NCBI GenBank assembly: GCA_947462335.1
Contig: OX381709.1
Location: forward strand, 62,364,609-62,428,608
Source: Harmothoe impar
Taxonomy: Eukaryota > Annelida > Polychaeta > Phyllodocida > Polynoidae
Direction of reading: 5' to 3'
Length of the DNA stretch: 64,000 bases
Shown: piece after piece, positions 25,097 to 40,000 of the stretch
How the letters are laid out: every line of letters starts with the position of its first letter
Position numbering within the stretch: position 1 is the stretch's first letter
Translations under genes and position numbers: made by a program
Notes under the pieces: generated by a model
Databases searched by the model: none
Told to the model about the DNA's origin: nothing
Seen by the model: only the letters and a program-made list of their open reading frames with translations

Positions 25097-28000
25097 CCCC
25101 CCAATACATACTGTATATGGTGTTAACTTAGATGTATTATGTATATTAACGGCAGTGCGATAACACTATTCCAATCTGAATATCGTATATATGGAGTCAA
25201 TAACCAGTATCAATATGCCCTAAAGATGTATCATAACATGTATGTGTGTATGCTGCACAGTCATCGTTCTGAGGTGTATGTTTTTGTCTTTGTTTTTGTC
25301 ATTATTTCATTTGGCAGTTAACACACAGTCATAAGGATAATGGTAATGGACCAACTTCTATAGATATCAGGGAGACATTTCGAAAGACGATTGACATACC
25401 AATTACTAAATAACTTGCATTAAACAGCACTCTAGTCTGCTAAGGAACATTGAGATACAAAAAAAACGCACTTAGTATTCAGAGTATAACAGTACATATC
25501 AGTTTAAAGGGGTACCCTTTTGTTGCCCATAGACACCTCAGTTCGTGCAGTCTGTAGGCACAGGGGAGCACACACACTGGCCACCTGTGCTTACCACAGA
25601 CAGGCAGGACGTAGCAGTCGCTGGCAGTGGCTCAAATGCAGCATAACTTAAAATAATATGGTTTCAATTAGGAATATGTTATTGTTTATCTGGTTTAATC
25701 AGCAAATTTAAAACATTGTAAACCTCAAAAAAAAGCTGGGTAATACTTTTCTAGAGAAGGAGTTATTATCTAAATCAATTCCTTAAACTTACCCTACTCT
25801 GGGAAAGATCTTTTCTTTGGATAGCCCACTTTTGTCGAAAATGAATATAGATCTATACATGTCATTTATATTTTTCATAATATTGTGCAGAAGTGTTTTG
25901 TTGTTCCATATTTCAAATATAAAGAAAATTGAGTGGTAGGATTTTTTTCATTTTTGGTGAAATATAAAAGAAATATGTTTTTCTCCTGTGATTATTGGTT
26001 AAAAATAATTACCTTGTGCCATAAATCTCTTCATATTCATATATATTTTATCAAAGGTACTGATAGTTATGATGTGCTTTGTGCACAAATAAGGCTTAGA
26101 GACAATAGTGTACAACATGAATTTGTAAGTAAGAGTTAAATCAATAATTAGAGACAAGTGACGAATGAGGCACTACCCTACTCTGGTCATTTCAACTGCA
26201 AGGTCCTGTTTTTTTCTCACCTGTATACAGTAAATACATGTAGAAACCAACTGCTGTAATTCTGGAAAAATCTAGTGGTGGGAAGTAACTTAGAGTATGC
26301 ATCCCCTTTAATAAGCTGTTTATTTATTGTCTGTGTTTTCAGTTTGTTACATGTATGTGGTTGTAGGTCAATTGTTATCAGTATGTACAGTTCCTGCTAT
26401 GTGGTGCATCTAAAACAGACAAGGTAATGCAGGCACCAAGACAGGTCTGACATGCTTGTACTAATTTGCTAGATATTATCAGGGGATACCCTCTTGATTA
26501 CGATTTAACGACCCAAACATAGGCACAATCATGGGGTTTGCCAAGTTAATGGTTGCGATTTGTCAACATTATGCCAAATTACAGGGTATATACTTATGGG
26601 GAAAATATTTTCAGTCCTGCATAAAGGGAATCATGGCAGAGTGATAATTATTCAATAAAGTATAGTGTTTTCTAGTTGGCAGCTTATAAGCTTCACCTAT
26701 GTGTTATATATGTATGTTAAAGCCTTTTCAATTTATCTTTACCTTTATAAATGTGGCATAGATGGCGAATAAGTCAATGCTGACATGCCTTTGAGTAGGG
26801 GTGAAGCTGTAGGTGATTCCTATGCCAAAATAGATCTTCTATAATTATAGTAGGTTACATGTCAGTGGGTAATTAATTAGGAAAGGTCAAGTGAATGGGG
26901 GCATTCACACGATTTGTAGCATATAAATTGTGAGTCTGACTTGTGTGGGGCTAGTGTATCTGCATCGGTATGCCGTTGTAAAAGGAGGAATTGGTCCCCG
27001 TTACGTATTACGCAGGATGACTTATTTCTGCTATTAAATTTCTAGGTCAACCTGAAATCACCCTGAGGAATGTATAAAAAGGTCACAACTCTCCACTCAA
27101 TGTGGGCATGCATTCCATTACAGAAACATAATGGTTTCATTCCAGAGCATAAAGAAATATATAAATCAGAGAGCATAAAATATCATTATGCCAAAAGCTA
27201 TTTAGTGAGTACATTTAACTAATGAGGACTTGAGGGGATATCTTCATAATGGCCTTACTTCTAGTAAGACTGTAATTGGTGAGTATTTGCAGTCAAAGTT
27301 CAGACAGTGCTTTTCAATAAGGGATTCCATGCGGAAGTCTTAGTGAAAGACGTCTTTGTTGTGTTTGGAGAGGTCTTACTCATGTTGAGTGTAAGCTGTG
27401 CAGCCCCCACTATGTAGAAGGTACAAAAAGAGATGTCTCTTTTGTAGCAAGAGAGTTGTACCCCCACCTGTTGTGCCCTGACTGAAATTCCCCTTTAACT
27501 AAGGACCCTTCAAGCTCTGGATCCCACATTAATAGGGTATAGACAGGCTTCAGGTCCTTCCATAAAGATGTTTACCGATACATGCTGACACTATGCCTTT
27601 GCTGCCTGGTATATATAATGGTCAAACATCCTACAGAAAGTAACATTTACAGGGAGACTAGAGCTATTCTACTGTGTACTATCTAAAATAGCTTTTGTGT
27701 GCAACACCTCACCGACGTTACCCGAGGATGGTTTACTGTTAACAGCAGAAAATTGCGACACATTTGACAATTTTCCAAAATAGTCTTTCTACTTACTTTG
27801 TTCAGGCCTATAAATATCATTCGAAGTGAAAGCAATGTTCTCAGCAATACATCACTTTGTAACACTATTAAACCATTTGAGGGTGCACAGGTTTAAAAAG
27901 AAAATCGGGTCATAAAAGCAATGAATCTCAGAAGTCTTAAGTTACTTTGACAACTTGTGAAACAGGTCAGTTGGAGAACCTTAGGTACAACACCCTAAAT

Positions 28001-31000
28001 AACATGTCTTTGTGCATGATGAAAGGATAACGGCGTTAATGGGTGGTTAGCCGGTTAAATGGCTAAATGAAAGCCAATCTGAAGTTTATCACTTTATACG
28101 ATAAGTTATGTCCGTAGGGTAAAGTCTTATTTTGCATTGAGTAGAGAGGTTGTGGTCTTAATACTTCTCTAGAGTCTGGCTGACCAGATGTTTTAACCTC
28201 TACAAACTTAATTTTCTAACGACTTCATTGTCTAAAGTATCTGTTCAATAATACTAATAACTGAGAGACCAAACAAGATAGACTTTATAACACACAACAT
28301 AAATTTCTATTTATGATTGAGAAAATAAAGATGGAAACTGCTAGAGCAGGACCTATGTACCAAGTGTTGTAAAGAACCAATATTACCCTTGCCAGGAAGT
28401 TATTGCAAATATGGTACAATACTGTTTTTTCTCTCAGTTGTCACCTAGTATTCCAAGTTTTGTAAGAAGCAGGCCAGAATCCTCCCTTCAATCTTTATAA
28501 CAGCCTTACTTCTGCACGTCTCGGTACAGTGCCTCCTGCATCCTCCCACACACATATATATATATGTACTGTTTGGTATGTTCATGTAATAGGACCTTTC
28601 AACCTCCAGCTTGGCATGAAGTAAGATTGTGAGATTGACAGCACTTGAGCTGCCGACGTTTCGTGACTGAAGACATCTTGTATATCGGGTGTACTGTATA
28701 GCAATGCACGTTGAACAGTATCTGATGTTTTGCACTTGGATTCTGTCTCAATAAAGTACCTGCTCCCAGACAATATATGGTAACGGGGGGTTTTATTGCA
28801 CTGCATGGTATTTGAACTTTAGGTAGAATTTAATACCACAAAAGTTGGTGTTGAGTGTAACAAGGCTGTGCTTGGAACTTTGTTGAAATACATAGTTTGC
28901 AAACTTCCGGTGATTGAGGGAATCGATATTTACAATCTTGGAATTGCGATTTCAATTAAAGTCATCTGACCTTTAAGAAAAGACAGGAAGGTGTTTATTT
29001 TTGTTTCTTGTAATTCCTTCTTAGGGAGAAACGTACCTTTTACCATGAAAACAATCCCCATTATTTTGTTAGTGTAATTTGAAATTTAGTCTGCATGTGG
29101 AATAATTAGCCGAGACCCTTTTTGTTTTGCGCGCGGAAAAATGGCCTTCTCGATTTTTATGCTCCAAAATGCATGGAGTATCTTCTCCAATGTGGTCTTA
29201 ATGAGTTGACATTTGAGATGATCCGGAAGATTATCTTACTTTTTGTGAGTTAATTTTAAGACGGGTCTCAGGTGAGGTATTTGGATAGGGCCTCACTTCG
29301 CGTTTCTGCCCTCTTCGCTATGGCGGTGGTTTCTCCTTTTCTTTCAAGCTTATCACCAATTCCCGATGAAAAATAGGCTTCAACTCAAAGTTCTGTGGGG
29401 GGAGAGGAGGAGTGATATCATGGTGTCTTCTTCTAGATGTAGTGTACATTTTCATTCTATGACCACAGATGTGTCTTGGAAATGAGCCAACGTGTGACAT
29501 GAAATGTATCTATTGGTACCTCATACAAATTAAATGTGTTATACCAGGGGTGTACAAAGGGACTGACCCAAGTATAAATGTTATGTGGGTTTGGGGTTAA
29601 GGCCAATTAGTGGCGCCATGCCAACAATGCACAATACAACTTCTGCTGAATCTTGTAAATTATGTATGCGTGGCAACTTTAAATTATAGAATGATTTACG
29701 AAGTTAACGAAGTATGTCCACCTCTGCTTCCAGCAGGAGCTTAACCCTGGCATCTGGCATTCACGGTGTGCACTATCTGCTAATTCCCTTACACCACCGA
29801 CTACACTCCTAAAACGTTTCTCACGTTAAGTAGACAGTTACGCCTGGCCTTATGATAGCCTTTGATCTTAAAGACCAGAGAGCTGATCCATTTAGAGAAC
29901 TGTCTTTGTTCAAAACCAACCCCATAGAATGATAATTAACAGCACCCTGACACTCGTACTCAGGGTTTGTAGAAGAATATTTCAAGAGTATTTCAAGGCC
30001 CGTCCTTATGCTTCACTTCACGATGTAATGAAATACATGCATGTACAATGTATGTATACCTTCCTCCAAATACAGTAACCTAAAAAGAAAAGGTGGTATA
30101 ACGACATATACCTGCACAAAGCAGCTACGGCATTGGAGCCTTCAAAGGGTATCTATGCATACATGATATGGCCTAATCTGAATCTATAATTGGTAAGAGG
30201 GATCTGCACAGAGAAATGACAGGGGGTCAATGACAGACATGCTGCTGTTTATAGAATGCAGCCCTGTCTGACTCACTTGTGAAAGGCTTTCATTATAGGA
30301 TTAATTTGAGTGAATTGACTATGTCTGTCCTTAGGCCTGGCTTCGGGTTACTGATTAGAGACTTCGATATAATACTACATGTATTTTTTAGGTTGCAGGC
30401 CTACAGTTTCCATACATTGTTAACACTAACACCAGCAACTAGATATATGGCCACGACCATCATCATTTTGCAATCCCCCCTTCTACTCAGGTTCCTTTTA
30501 AATGGCATGATTTATGTATATTTAGAGTAGCATACAATTATCTAACAATTACCCAGAACGTGTTACCCTTGGGCCCAGCCTTTTCTACAACTTCAAACTC
30601 GTAACATAAATTCCATGGCGTTGTATATAAGGCCTTAGGCGTCTGCGCTATGTAGCATTGCATGAGGGATAACATGTCAGAAATTAGGAATTTATTCTTT
30701 TTTACTTGACAAAGTTTAATATGGTTCACGTGATAAACACAATCTGTCTGACAGGGATTGCAACCCATGCATGGATGAATAATTATTAATATATTGGACA
30801 GCGAAAATCGAGGCACCATAAACTATAGAAACTTGTGTCATTTCAAAATTTTGTAAGAAAACTGAAATCGCTTGAATTGCATTGACAATTCTATACATGT
30901 ACTTATCATTCGTTGACATATCTCAAGAGAGTCTCTTTATTGTATTCAATAACCATGCAAGTTATTGTTCCCGGAAATTAATGTGTTCCCTTCATTTGTC

Positions 31001-31008
31001 TGTTTCAG
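25097..31008. other. upstream of the collagen-EGF gene, no coding exon found
   Basis: AT-rich sequence without recognised genes or element ends. Because the first coding exon at 31009 is preceded by a splice acceptor, at least one 5' untranslated exon and the promoter probably lie here or further left; I cannot locate them. A short AT dinucleotide run is at 28552-28565. Confidence 0.4.
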
Positions 31009-31079
31009 TATGTGGTCGTTGCCGACTCCAGGGGTCCTTATGGCCACCCTGCTGTGTGTGCTAGTCAACGCGCAGGACG
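31009..31079 (+). CDS. exon 1: signal peptide
   Basis: A good acceptor (polypyrimidine then TTTCAG) precedes T-ATG at 31010, so a non-coding exon lies upstream. The exon encodes [20 protein letters not shown] then AQD: a hydrophobic core with likely cleavage after Ala21. The donor is GACG/GTAAGC, leaving phase 1. Confidence 0.8.
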
Positions 31080-34000
31080 GTAAGCATCTTAGTTACATAA
31101 CTACACATACCCATACCCTTAATCCAATAACCCTTTTTTTAAGATGAAACGGGTTGATGAAAAAGCCCGCTCAGTCTCTGGTCTCGCCAGCATTAGGTTG
31201 AAACCAAACCTCAACACAGTTGGTGGTTTTCTTTAAATTTAAATATTCCAATAAGTCCATGCTGGTGCAAAGGAGATACAAATCAGAAAAGATGTGAGCA
31301 GGCAAGCAGAAAGGGGTATCCCCGCGGGATTAGTACCAATTTTAGCCACCAGGGGGCTCCACCATGGCCTAAATTGGAAGAAACAGGCTGATATTTGCTC
31401 TTGGGTACTTTTTTCTGGGGAATTCAGTAGTTTTATTCAAAAAATTCCATTTTTGGTGAAAAGCTTCCTTATTTGGAATGTAAAAAGAACGTTTTATAGC
31501 CTAAATGGGTGTCTTTGTTGATATGTGTTGCCATGGAAACATGATTTTCATTCCAAATAAAGAAAGAAAAGATGCCCATTGATAGAATGATTCACGAGGA
31601 TTGCTATGGTGAAAACAGAATAATATTATCATTTCTAGATCAAGATCTATGGCCAATAGGAAGAAAATGTATGATCATTTTCTAATTATTCTAATTATGC
31701 CAATCAGATAGAGATATCTTGGAAACGGTGACACTTAGAGCTAATTGGTGTTTTTGATAGGGCAACACCCACCCATATTCACATAGCCATTTCTCAAAAA
31801 CTAGAAATGATATTTTCTTGTGTAATATATATATATCACTGGAAAGCTTATGATATCAATTTTAAAGTTGTCATTTTCGTTGGATATCCCTTTTCCCTTG
31901 CCTGTACACAGATGACAGCATATTCCACAGGCAAAGAACATAACATAAAACGGAAGCGGATTTCCATACACTGCATAGCTGCAAACACTGCGGCAAACAG
32001 TATATGGGACAAAAAGGGAGAGAAGAGAGAGGATAGGTATAAGCACGTTGGATATGCAAACTACGTCCTAGGACTGAAGAGAAATGGGTAATAGAGCGGA
32101 AAAAAGGAAGAGAGATAAACTAAAAAGAAAGTCAACCACAACTCAGTATCAAACCACTTCAAGCAATGGCCATAAACATCTAGGACAAAAACCGCACGCA
32201 ATTGAACTTTGTGGATAGACACCCATGAATGCAATGAGTAAGATCCTACTAATGATAGATAACAATTGGATTCACCAGGGTAAGAGTCGTCAGATACCGA
32301 AAGGCGTGAAATCATAATACATATGGTTTGTGTTTGAGGAGAATAAGAACACAACCAGGGTCTCATCAATTCATTTTTGTGGCAATGGGAGCTTTCTTTT
32401 AGATAACCAGTGTACATTCAGTTCACGAATGTCCCCACTCCCACGCCACTCTGTGTCTCCCTCAAAAACACCCTGCATGCTTATCCCACGATTATTGCCA
32501 TCAACTACCCCACTTAGCTCTCACAGAATTTGGAAAATGTACCCTCGGGATCAACTTGTCCATTGGTAGAGCACCACCTTATTGGTTGACGTTTTGAAAG
32601 TAGAGTGACCCACCTTAACTGAATCAAGCCACACCTGACCAGTCACACCCCGCCGATTACAGGGACTGAGCTCTAAGGTGCCTACTTCTGCGCACCTGAG
32701 TGACAAGACCCGAGGATCAATTTGATATCTGATTGACTTTAATCAAGAACTCATAGTGAGGATTTATTCTTTGGCCAGGGAATGACCACCCTACCACATT
32801 GTAGGCAAAGAAGAACTATCTGGGCACTGGTACTTGTTGGACTGAGGAGTGGAATCAACCAGTCCTTTTGAGTAACTAAGGCATTAGTCATACATATTGT
32901 TTTGCCTCAGTCATATTTTGTCATATTAGCACTTGGTCATGCCTGACCAGTATCTCTATGACTAGCCTGGGATAGCCACTACAGACTAAGGGCCGGAGCA
33001 TTTCAAGTAAGAGTAAGTAGTCCCAGTGTTGACAGCATACAGTGTCATAAGTAAGCCAATATCTCATCATTCCCAAGACATACCACAGGGTGTATTATGA
33101 TTTTACAGTAACCAGCAGCTACACGAGGTCGAGAATCTGCTCGTTAGAGCATAACGATGTCAGCACAAATGATGAACTCCACCATACTTGCTCTAGAGTA
33201 ATATTGATGAAAATGAATAGATGAGATTTTGGATAAAGGGCAGGGGTATTTGGTCTGTTGCGACAAGCCTGAAGAGGATCTGCTAATGAATACATAGAGA
33301 AACAAGTGAATGACAATTGGACTCTCTTTCCAGAATCAGGGATAGGTCGCCAAAACTACGACTCTTCCATACAGTCAGACTGACTCCCTCTGCAGGACTT
33401 ATATCGCCGGTTACTACTCCTCAGGAATGTAGAAACGTACAATTTCTCGTGAGTTCACACAACTGAACTTCAATGCCCCCAGAGGAAGAATGACCCAGGC
33501 GATAAAGAGGTTATTTCTTTCGACAATGCATCCAACCAACATCATCAAGTCCCAAGAAAACCAAAAAGACGTAGGAAATCATTATAAAATTAAGCAGGTT
33601 GGACGAGCAGGACAGGCAGTCAGTTGATAAACCGTGTGAGGTGCAAGCATTAACCTATGTCAGAAACATGTGAATCCTGTCCAAGGTCCCTCTAATTGGA
33701 CAAGGAAGGTAAAGCCCTGTGGACCTTCAGGACGTTTTGCATTCTAGTGCTGTATTTGAACAATAACGCCACCTGAAAACCGGTCTAGAAGTCTGACACC
33801 GGAGGATATTACTTTTGCCTGTTTGAGTTGTGTGTATAGAATCACATATTCACCAAACAGACACGACCTTGCCCTTAGGTTATGACCTTGCGAGACCCAA
33901 AAGTGACAGCCAAGTCTATTTACTCCAGGTCCTATATGGTGGGTACAGGTCAGGGCTGGAGTTAGACCCCCTCCACCAATGCCTTCTACTTTTAGGACAT

Positions 34001-37000
34001 ACACACCTTACCCTGTGACCTGTAGAACTATTTGCATCCATCTGCCAGTGGAGACATCAAAGAGAATTATTACCTGTTAGTCAGTGAGGTCACGTGTTTA
34101 TATCTGGTTACTCTGATTGCTCTATCAGCCTCGCTCTGGTTAGTATGAGGTGCTATGTGTTGATGACCTTATCTCGCCCTGGATGCTGTTGGCGTGTCGT
34201 CGTCCTCTGAATTCTCCCTACATGATATATGATAGCATTCCAATACCGGTTTGATCATGGCCTGGTCTAGACTATCACCGGGTTGCCCTGCAGGGGTATG
34301 GGATACTAGAGCATCCTTGTAGGTCGATATGTATGCCGCATGGCAAATCAAAGCTATTAAGGTTCAACGATTATCTGTTCGTAGAACCCGTAGAGGGATA
34401 ATTTATATGCTACCTAAGCTATTCATTACGAGTTAATTATATTCTCTAGTGTAGTGGCCATTTTCAGTGGGAAATTTCTCGCTGTAGTGATATGCATGGT
34501 AGTGTTTACTGTTAACATTTCTAGATATGTAATCCTAAGAATCACTGGACCTTTAGCCGGACAGCAGAAATACCAGGAAACACTCCATTACAACACCCAA
34601 GTTCGAGCTGAAAATGTCCGAGGAGGAATCCACTAAGCAGACGCTATCTACAATCAAACTGGTGAAATATCACACTCATGAGAGACCACTATCAAGCTTT
34701 ACATACCTGGAAATACTGCAGCATACGCAAATACTATAAGATACACTCTCCTCACTTTAGCGTCACTATATAGGTATGAGACTGGAGAGGCCATCCTGGT
34801 CCCGATGACACAATATAGTTGACTGTAACGTTTGTCACATCGTGTATGTCATGTACACTAATGCAAAAATCCATTACTACAAACCGACATCTGTGTTGAC
34901 CATTTCCATAGATATCATAATGATGTAGAGTGTTAACCTCTATGCCCTAAGCAGACCATAGCTTTCTAGGCTTTTCGTCAGGACAATTTGCTCCTTATAT
35001 GCAAATTTCCGTTTAACCAATATTACGTAAAGAGAAAATATGCAAATGTGCTCTTTATAACAAGAAATTACCTATATCAGTCCTCCTTATAATGAGATCT
35101 CACTGTAGTAAGATAGTCTATCGCTGGGTACCTCCTCTGTTCAAAGGTGTGTAGTGCCCTTCACAATCAGGCATTACACAACAGGTGGCAGCACCTCTTA
35201 ACTGTCTCTTCAGGTAGCTAAAGGTTTGTGGCTTTCCTATCAGAGAGCTCTATTTAGTTGTAATTTGACACCGTACATTTAAAGGCCCAAAACGTACTGC
35301 CACTGCACCAACAGTCGCATACATTTCTAACAGTTCACACTAAATAGATATATGTAATCAATTCACAGTTATAATAATCGCATTGGTTGACTTCAATCAT
35401 TCTGTCTCAAATCTGAGTGCTGCTTCAGAGCTGAGCCCTGAAGAAAATGAAGGTATGGGTGATGTAGAAGCGCTTGTGCATTGTGCTCTTGAATTCGAAA
35501 TGACCGCTTTTCACTAGAATTTATATGTGCGTTTTATATGCGAATCACGATCTTACACTTACAATTTCTTGCTTTTCCATTGTTGCTCTGCCATGTGGAT
35601 AACTGCGCTGGAATATAATATGTATTTCAGTCACAGTGTGCATATAATATTATATAAATACTAGTCAATGCCCAGTAAGCATGACGTAGAACCAACGTCA
35701 GATGTCCTATGTTGTTCATACTTCACATTATTTGCCCATTCGACTAACGTAATATCAATCACACCATTGCTCCAGTGAGTCAACATTGAGCAACTGCTCA
35801 ACATCAAATAGATATTGTTTTAAAGTTGCAATCAATGTGGCATTATATATAGTGTGAGGTAAATTTATCCCGCGTTACCCCAATGAGCAAAGCTGAAGTC
35901 TGTCAGCATGTTCAACCAACGTTGGTTCAACGTCATTATTATTGATTCAGTATATGAATCATCAGTGTACACAAAATGCCTATTTCTAGCAATATACATT
36001 TATGGATCAGAACGCCAGCCAAAAACTGTATTATAATATATTCAGGGAAAATGCATTGGGTTAATACATGCATCATACTACTTCAGTATTGTCATAACCT
36101 AATATGTATGCACAGAACTAAACCTTCAATATCCGGATACCCAGAATCAGGGAATAGCTCAAATTCCCGTTCCTCTGGCGTCCTGATTCATATCTCTAAC
36201 TGTCTATTAAAGCAGGTAAGACTGCTCATGTGCGTTTTAGCTAGCTGCTGAATTGCTAGAAGATTTTGTAGTCCACTTTAAGATTTTAATGGTCGCATCT
36301 ACGTAAGGTAAATGTTTGGTAGGTAGAGATCAGCTTGTTAGGCTTGTGTGTGTAAATATGTCTTGTGATGTTCTAGGGTTCTATTGTTATCAAATATGTC
36401 AGATCTTCGTAGATCATAATCATACAACTCCATCATTCTCTAGGCGTTACTTGCATTGTCTAGAACTGTATTTCAATAACACAAGCTCTTCTAGTTTCAT
36501 GAATGTTTCGAGCTGATCTTATAACGGGCAGGGAATGCAAGGAAAGAATATATATTAGTCAGATTCTAGTTTCTTTATTTTTCTATTGATAATGGTCCTG
36601 AAACCCTCCATACAGCAACCCTCCAAACAGCACCCAGGAATTGAACACTTGCGACTGAGGCAAATCGAGAGAAGTCCCCAGAAAAGGCACAGGACATTTT
36701 AAAGAATATCTTGTGCCTTTTTGGTGTTCTGTTCCAGAATTACAATTAAGAATAACTTAAGAATACCTTGTGTCATTTCTACTGTTCTGGTGACTTTTCC
36801 AGATTTGGTCCAGTTGCGAAAATTCAATGAAAGGCTACCGTGCTATTTGGGGGGGGGGGGACAAAATTATGTCATTGCATTTTAAACCGTTATCATTTAA
36901 TTATGGTCATATTATAAGAGTATTGTCACTATTTCAGAGAGATACCGACTACCGAGTTCGGGGGACACAGAGTTCTGGGGACATGAACCCATCCCGAGGA

Positions 37001-40000
37001 ACCGTACACAGGACAGAGCGCGGCCACGCTCCTGGGTGGACTACAACGTGGTGCTACCTGTCGGACGTCTAGTCAGGTAACGATGTAGGGTAGATTCATC
37101 TAGACTCGACCACACATATTGAGTGGGAAACCTGAGTTTGTAATTATTCATACATGACAAGCTCTCTAATTTTCTTAGTTTGTAAGAGAAGTACTTTAAC
37201 TGTAACAGTATACACAAATAGAGGAATTAGCTGTTGAATAGTACAAATTCAACTTGTGTCCGTTTGAAGTTATGTGGTAAATATTAGATAAACCTAACAT
37301 AAATAACGTCTTTTGGGAGTAGGGTGAAGCAGCGGCGTATTTTTCTCTTGTGCTCATTGGGAGATGGATATAACTGGTATTAATGCACTTAGGTTTACAT
37401 ATATGAGCTATTCCGGTACGGAGGAACCAGAGGGCATTTTTATGAGGCAAATTATATCTAGCGTTTTAAATGTGTTATCACTGAGTTCAACTGTACTGAT
37501 TACATTAGATCGCTATTACCGGTAGGTGTGAGTGATATCTACTCCAATTGCATGTAATACATACTCCGAAGTACACAATTATAGTGGGACTTTCAAAACA
37601 TCGATGGTCACTAAAATCCAGGTATGACTCCATTGTTGTCAGACAGATGAGGGATGATCGTACAGGGCATGGTGAATCGTACAATATTGTGGCATAGCCC
37701 CCATCCCCACAACCGACACAGGATTAAATAGTTGACCCTTACCGTTTTCCAGCTTTCAATACTATAGTGCCCTGAGAATCCCACCACAAGACGACGGATC
37801 GCCCAACAGAATGCGTCTGCAAATTTGGAAGTCATTTTCTACAACCGTCTACAACTTAGCATACGAGAAAATAATAGAACTTCCACAATTTATAGGCATT
37901 GTTAGGGTGAGTTTGTGTTTACCCTAGTGATTATAACATACATTATAGCATACATTTATGCACATAATACACGCCGTTAATAGCCTTGACCATAACTATA
38001 TGCCCTGTGCTAATATAAGAGATACCTGTCACCTGCCACCCATTTTGAAAATTGAAAATCACTTTTGACTCTTAAATTTTCCACTTTGACTTAGAAAATT
38101 GATTTCGACTTCTTGAATTACCTTTTGGCCCGCTTGGGTCGCTGTAGTACGCTGTTATGTACAGTTCTTGCACTCATATAGGCTACCATAAACTATTTCC
38201 CATCGTAAAAATGTTATGATGTTTTTATACTTCATCGTCTTTAATCTACTGAGTTCTAGTGGGCACCAGCTGTTCACAATGATGTTAACACACTACTGTT
38301 AATTAAGCCTTATCGCAAAACAAAATCCTGGCCAAGGACAAAATACATTCGACATAAAACACATCATATTTCCATCAATGTGGGTGCTATAGAATGCCAT
38401 TTGAAAACACATCATATTTCCATCAATGTGAGTGCAATAGAATGCCATTTCAAGAGTTAATTCTCGTGTTCCAGGTGCCGATAGAGGAGGAGTTCCGCAT
38501 ACCAACCAATGCCCGCATGGGCTGGACGTTTGAGACGTCCCTGATTCCAATTAGTTATGGCTTCCAGGAGGGATACCGGCTCTACTTTCAGAGTGTAGAG
38601 GACAACCTCTACCCAAAAGTTGGGGAGAATATCACCGTCCAAGTTCTGCCCTACCCCGCCATCTATTCTTTTTCCGTGGAGATTGACAGGAGTGGGTACC
38701 TTCACTATGCTTTTTCGTTTTAATGTAATAACTATAACTGCCCAGCTAGCAAAACTCATGTAAATTACATCATTTTTACATCATTTTCTGATTGGTGGTG
38801 ACATCATTGGATTATGTCAATTGTTGTTCCTAAGATGTCACATATATGCAAGTTTTTACGTGTCCCTTTGCATGGGTATTTTACATAAGTATATTTTACA
38901 TTTAAAAAAATACATATCAACGATATATTTGAACTTAATGATAATGATGTATATAAATGACCATCTGTAAAACATTTCTGAAACGTATAAATTTAGACAT
39001 GTCAAAAAGATGTGATATGGAGATATGTACATGACATGTTGTAGGGATGACATTTATACCAGTTTTGAGTATACTACCCCCTCCCAATAGTGATTATAAA
39101 TCAGATAGGATATTTAGGATAACTCTGAGAGATTGTAGACATCATGTAGTTATGTCGATTTTATGTCAATGTATGACATGTCCACAGGCACTCTGCATAG
39201 GAAACATACACCTGCTCTGTGAAAGACACTTTGCAGGCATTTTCCATTCCTTACAGACACATTTATCCTAGCCAGGAGGCCCAGATGTGATATCAGCCCA
39301 AAGCCAGAATTTCTTTTTATACAATTTGAAAGGACACAGAAAAGGTGTCCCATTATGTGCCTTGGCTGTCCAACTATAATTCACCAAGTCACTGTAACAC
39401 AAGTAACACATTAAATGTTACTGAAGAAATTTAGTCCGATTTTGTCTCTTATTGCAGTATATAGAATTAATTTCATCCAACTTTTAATCAAGAATGGGGG
39501 AATGCTGATCAAAATGTGATCACATTGCAAAATGAGACGCCTAGTGTTGAAGCTCAGAACTATGATAGGATATAGTAATGTCGACTTATAGATGTCATAT
39601 TCTGACAAGATTGTGATGTCATAGATATGTTATATTGGAATAAATCCATACTCCTATTATTTTAACATCACAATCTTGTCAGAATATGACCTATTATAGT
39701 TCTGAACTCCAACACTAGGGGTCTCATTTTGCAATGCTGTCATATTTAGATCAGCATTCATTCATTCTTCATTGAAAAGTTGGATCAAATTAATTGTATA
39801 AACTGCAATGAGGGACAAGGTTGGACTAAATTTCCTCTGTGATATATAAAGTGTCACTTGTGTTACAGTGACTTGTTGAAATATAGTTGGATAACCAAAG
39901 CACATGGGTGGACACCTTTTCTGTGTCCTTTCAAATTGTATAAAAAGAAATTCTGGCTTTGGGCTGATATCACATCTGGGCCTCCTGGCTAGGATAAATG

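Noticed and set aside
38692..38723. Gene ending at the TAA at 38721 after exon 4
   Set aside because: Possible as an alternative end, but a phase-1 donor at 38692 joins directly and in frame to the collagen exon, and the downstream exons otherwise lack a start.
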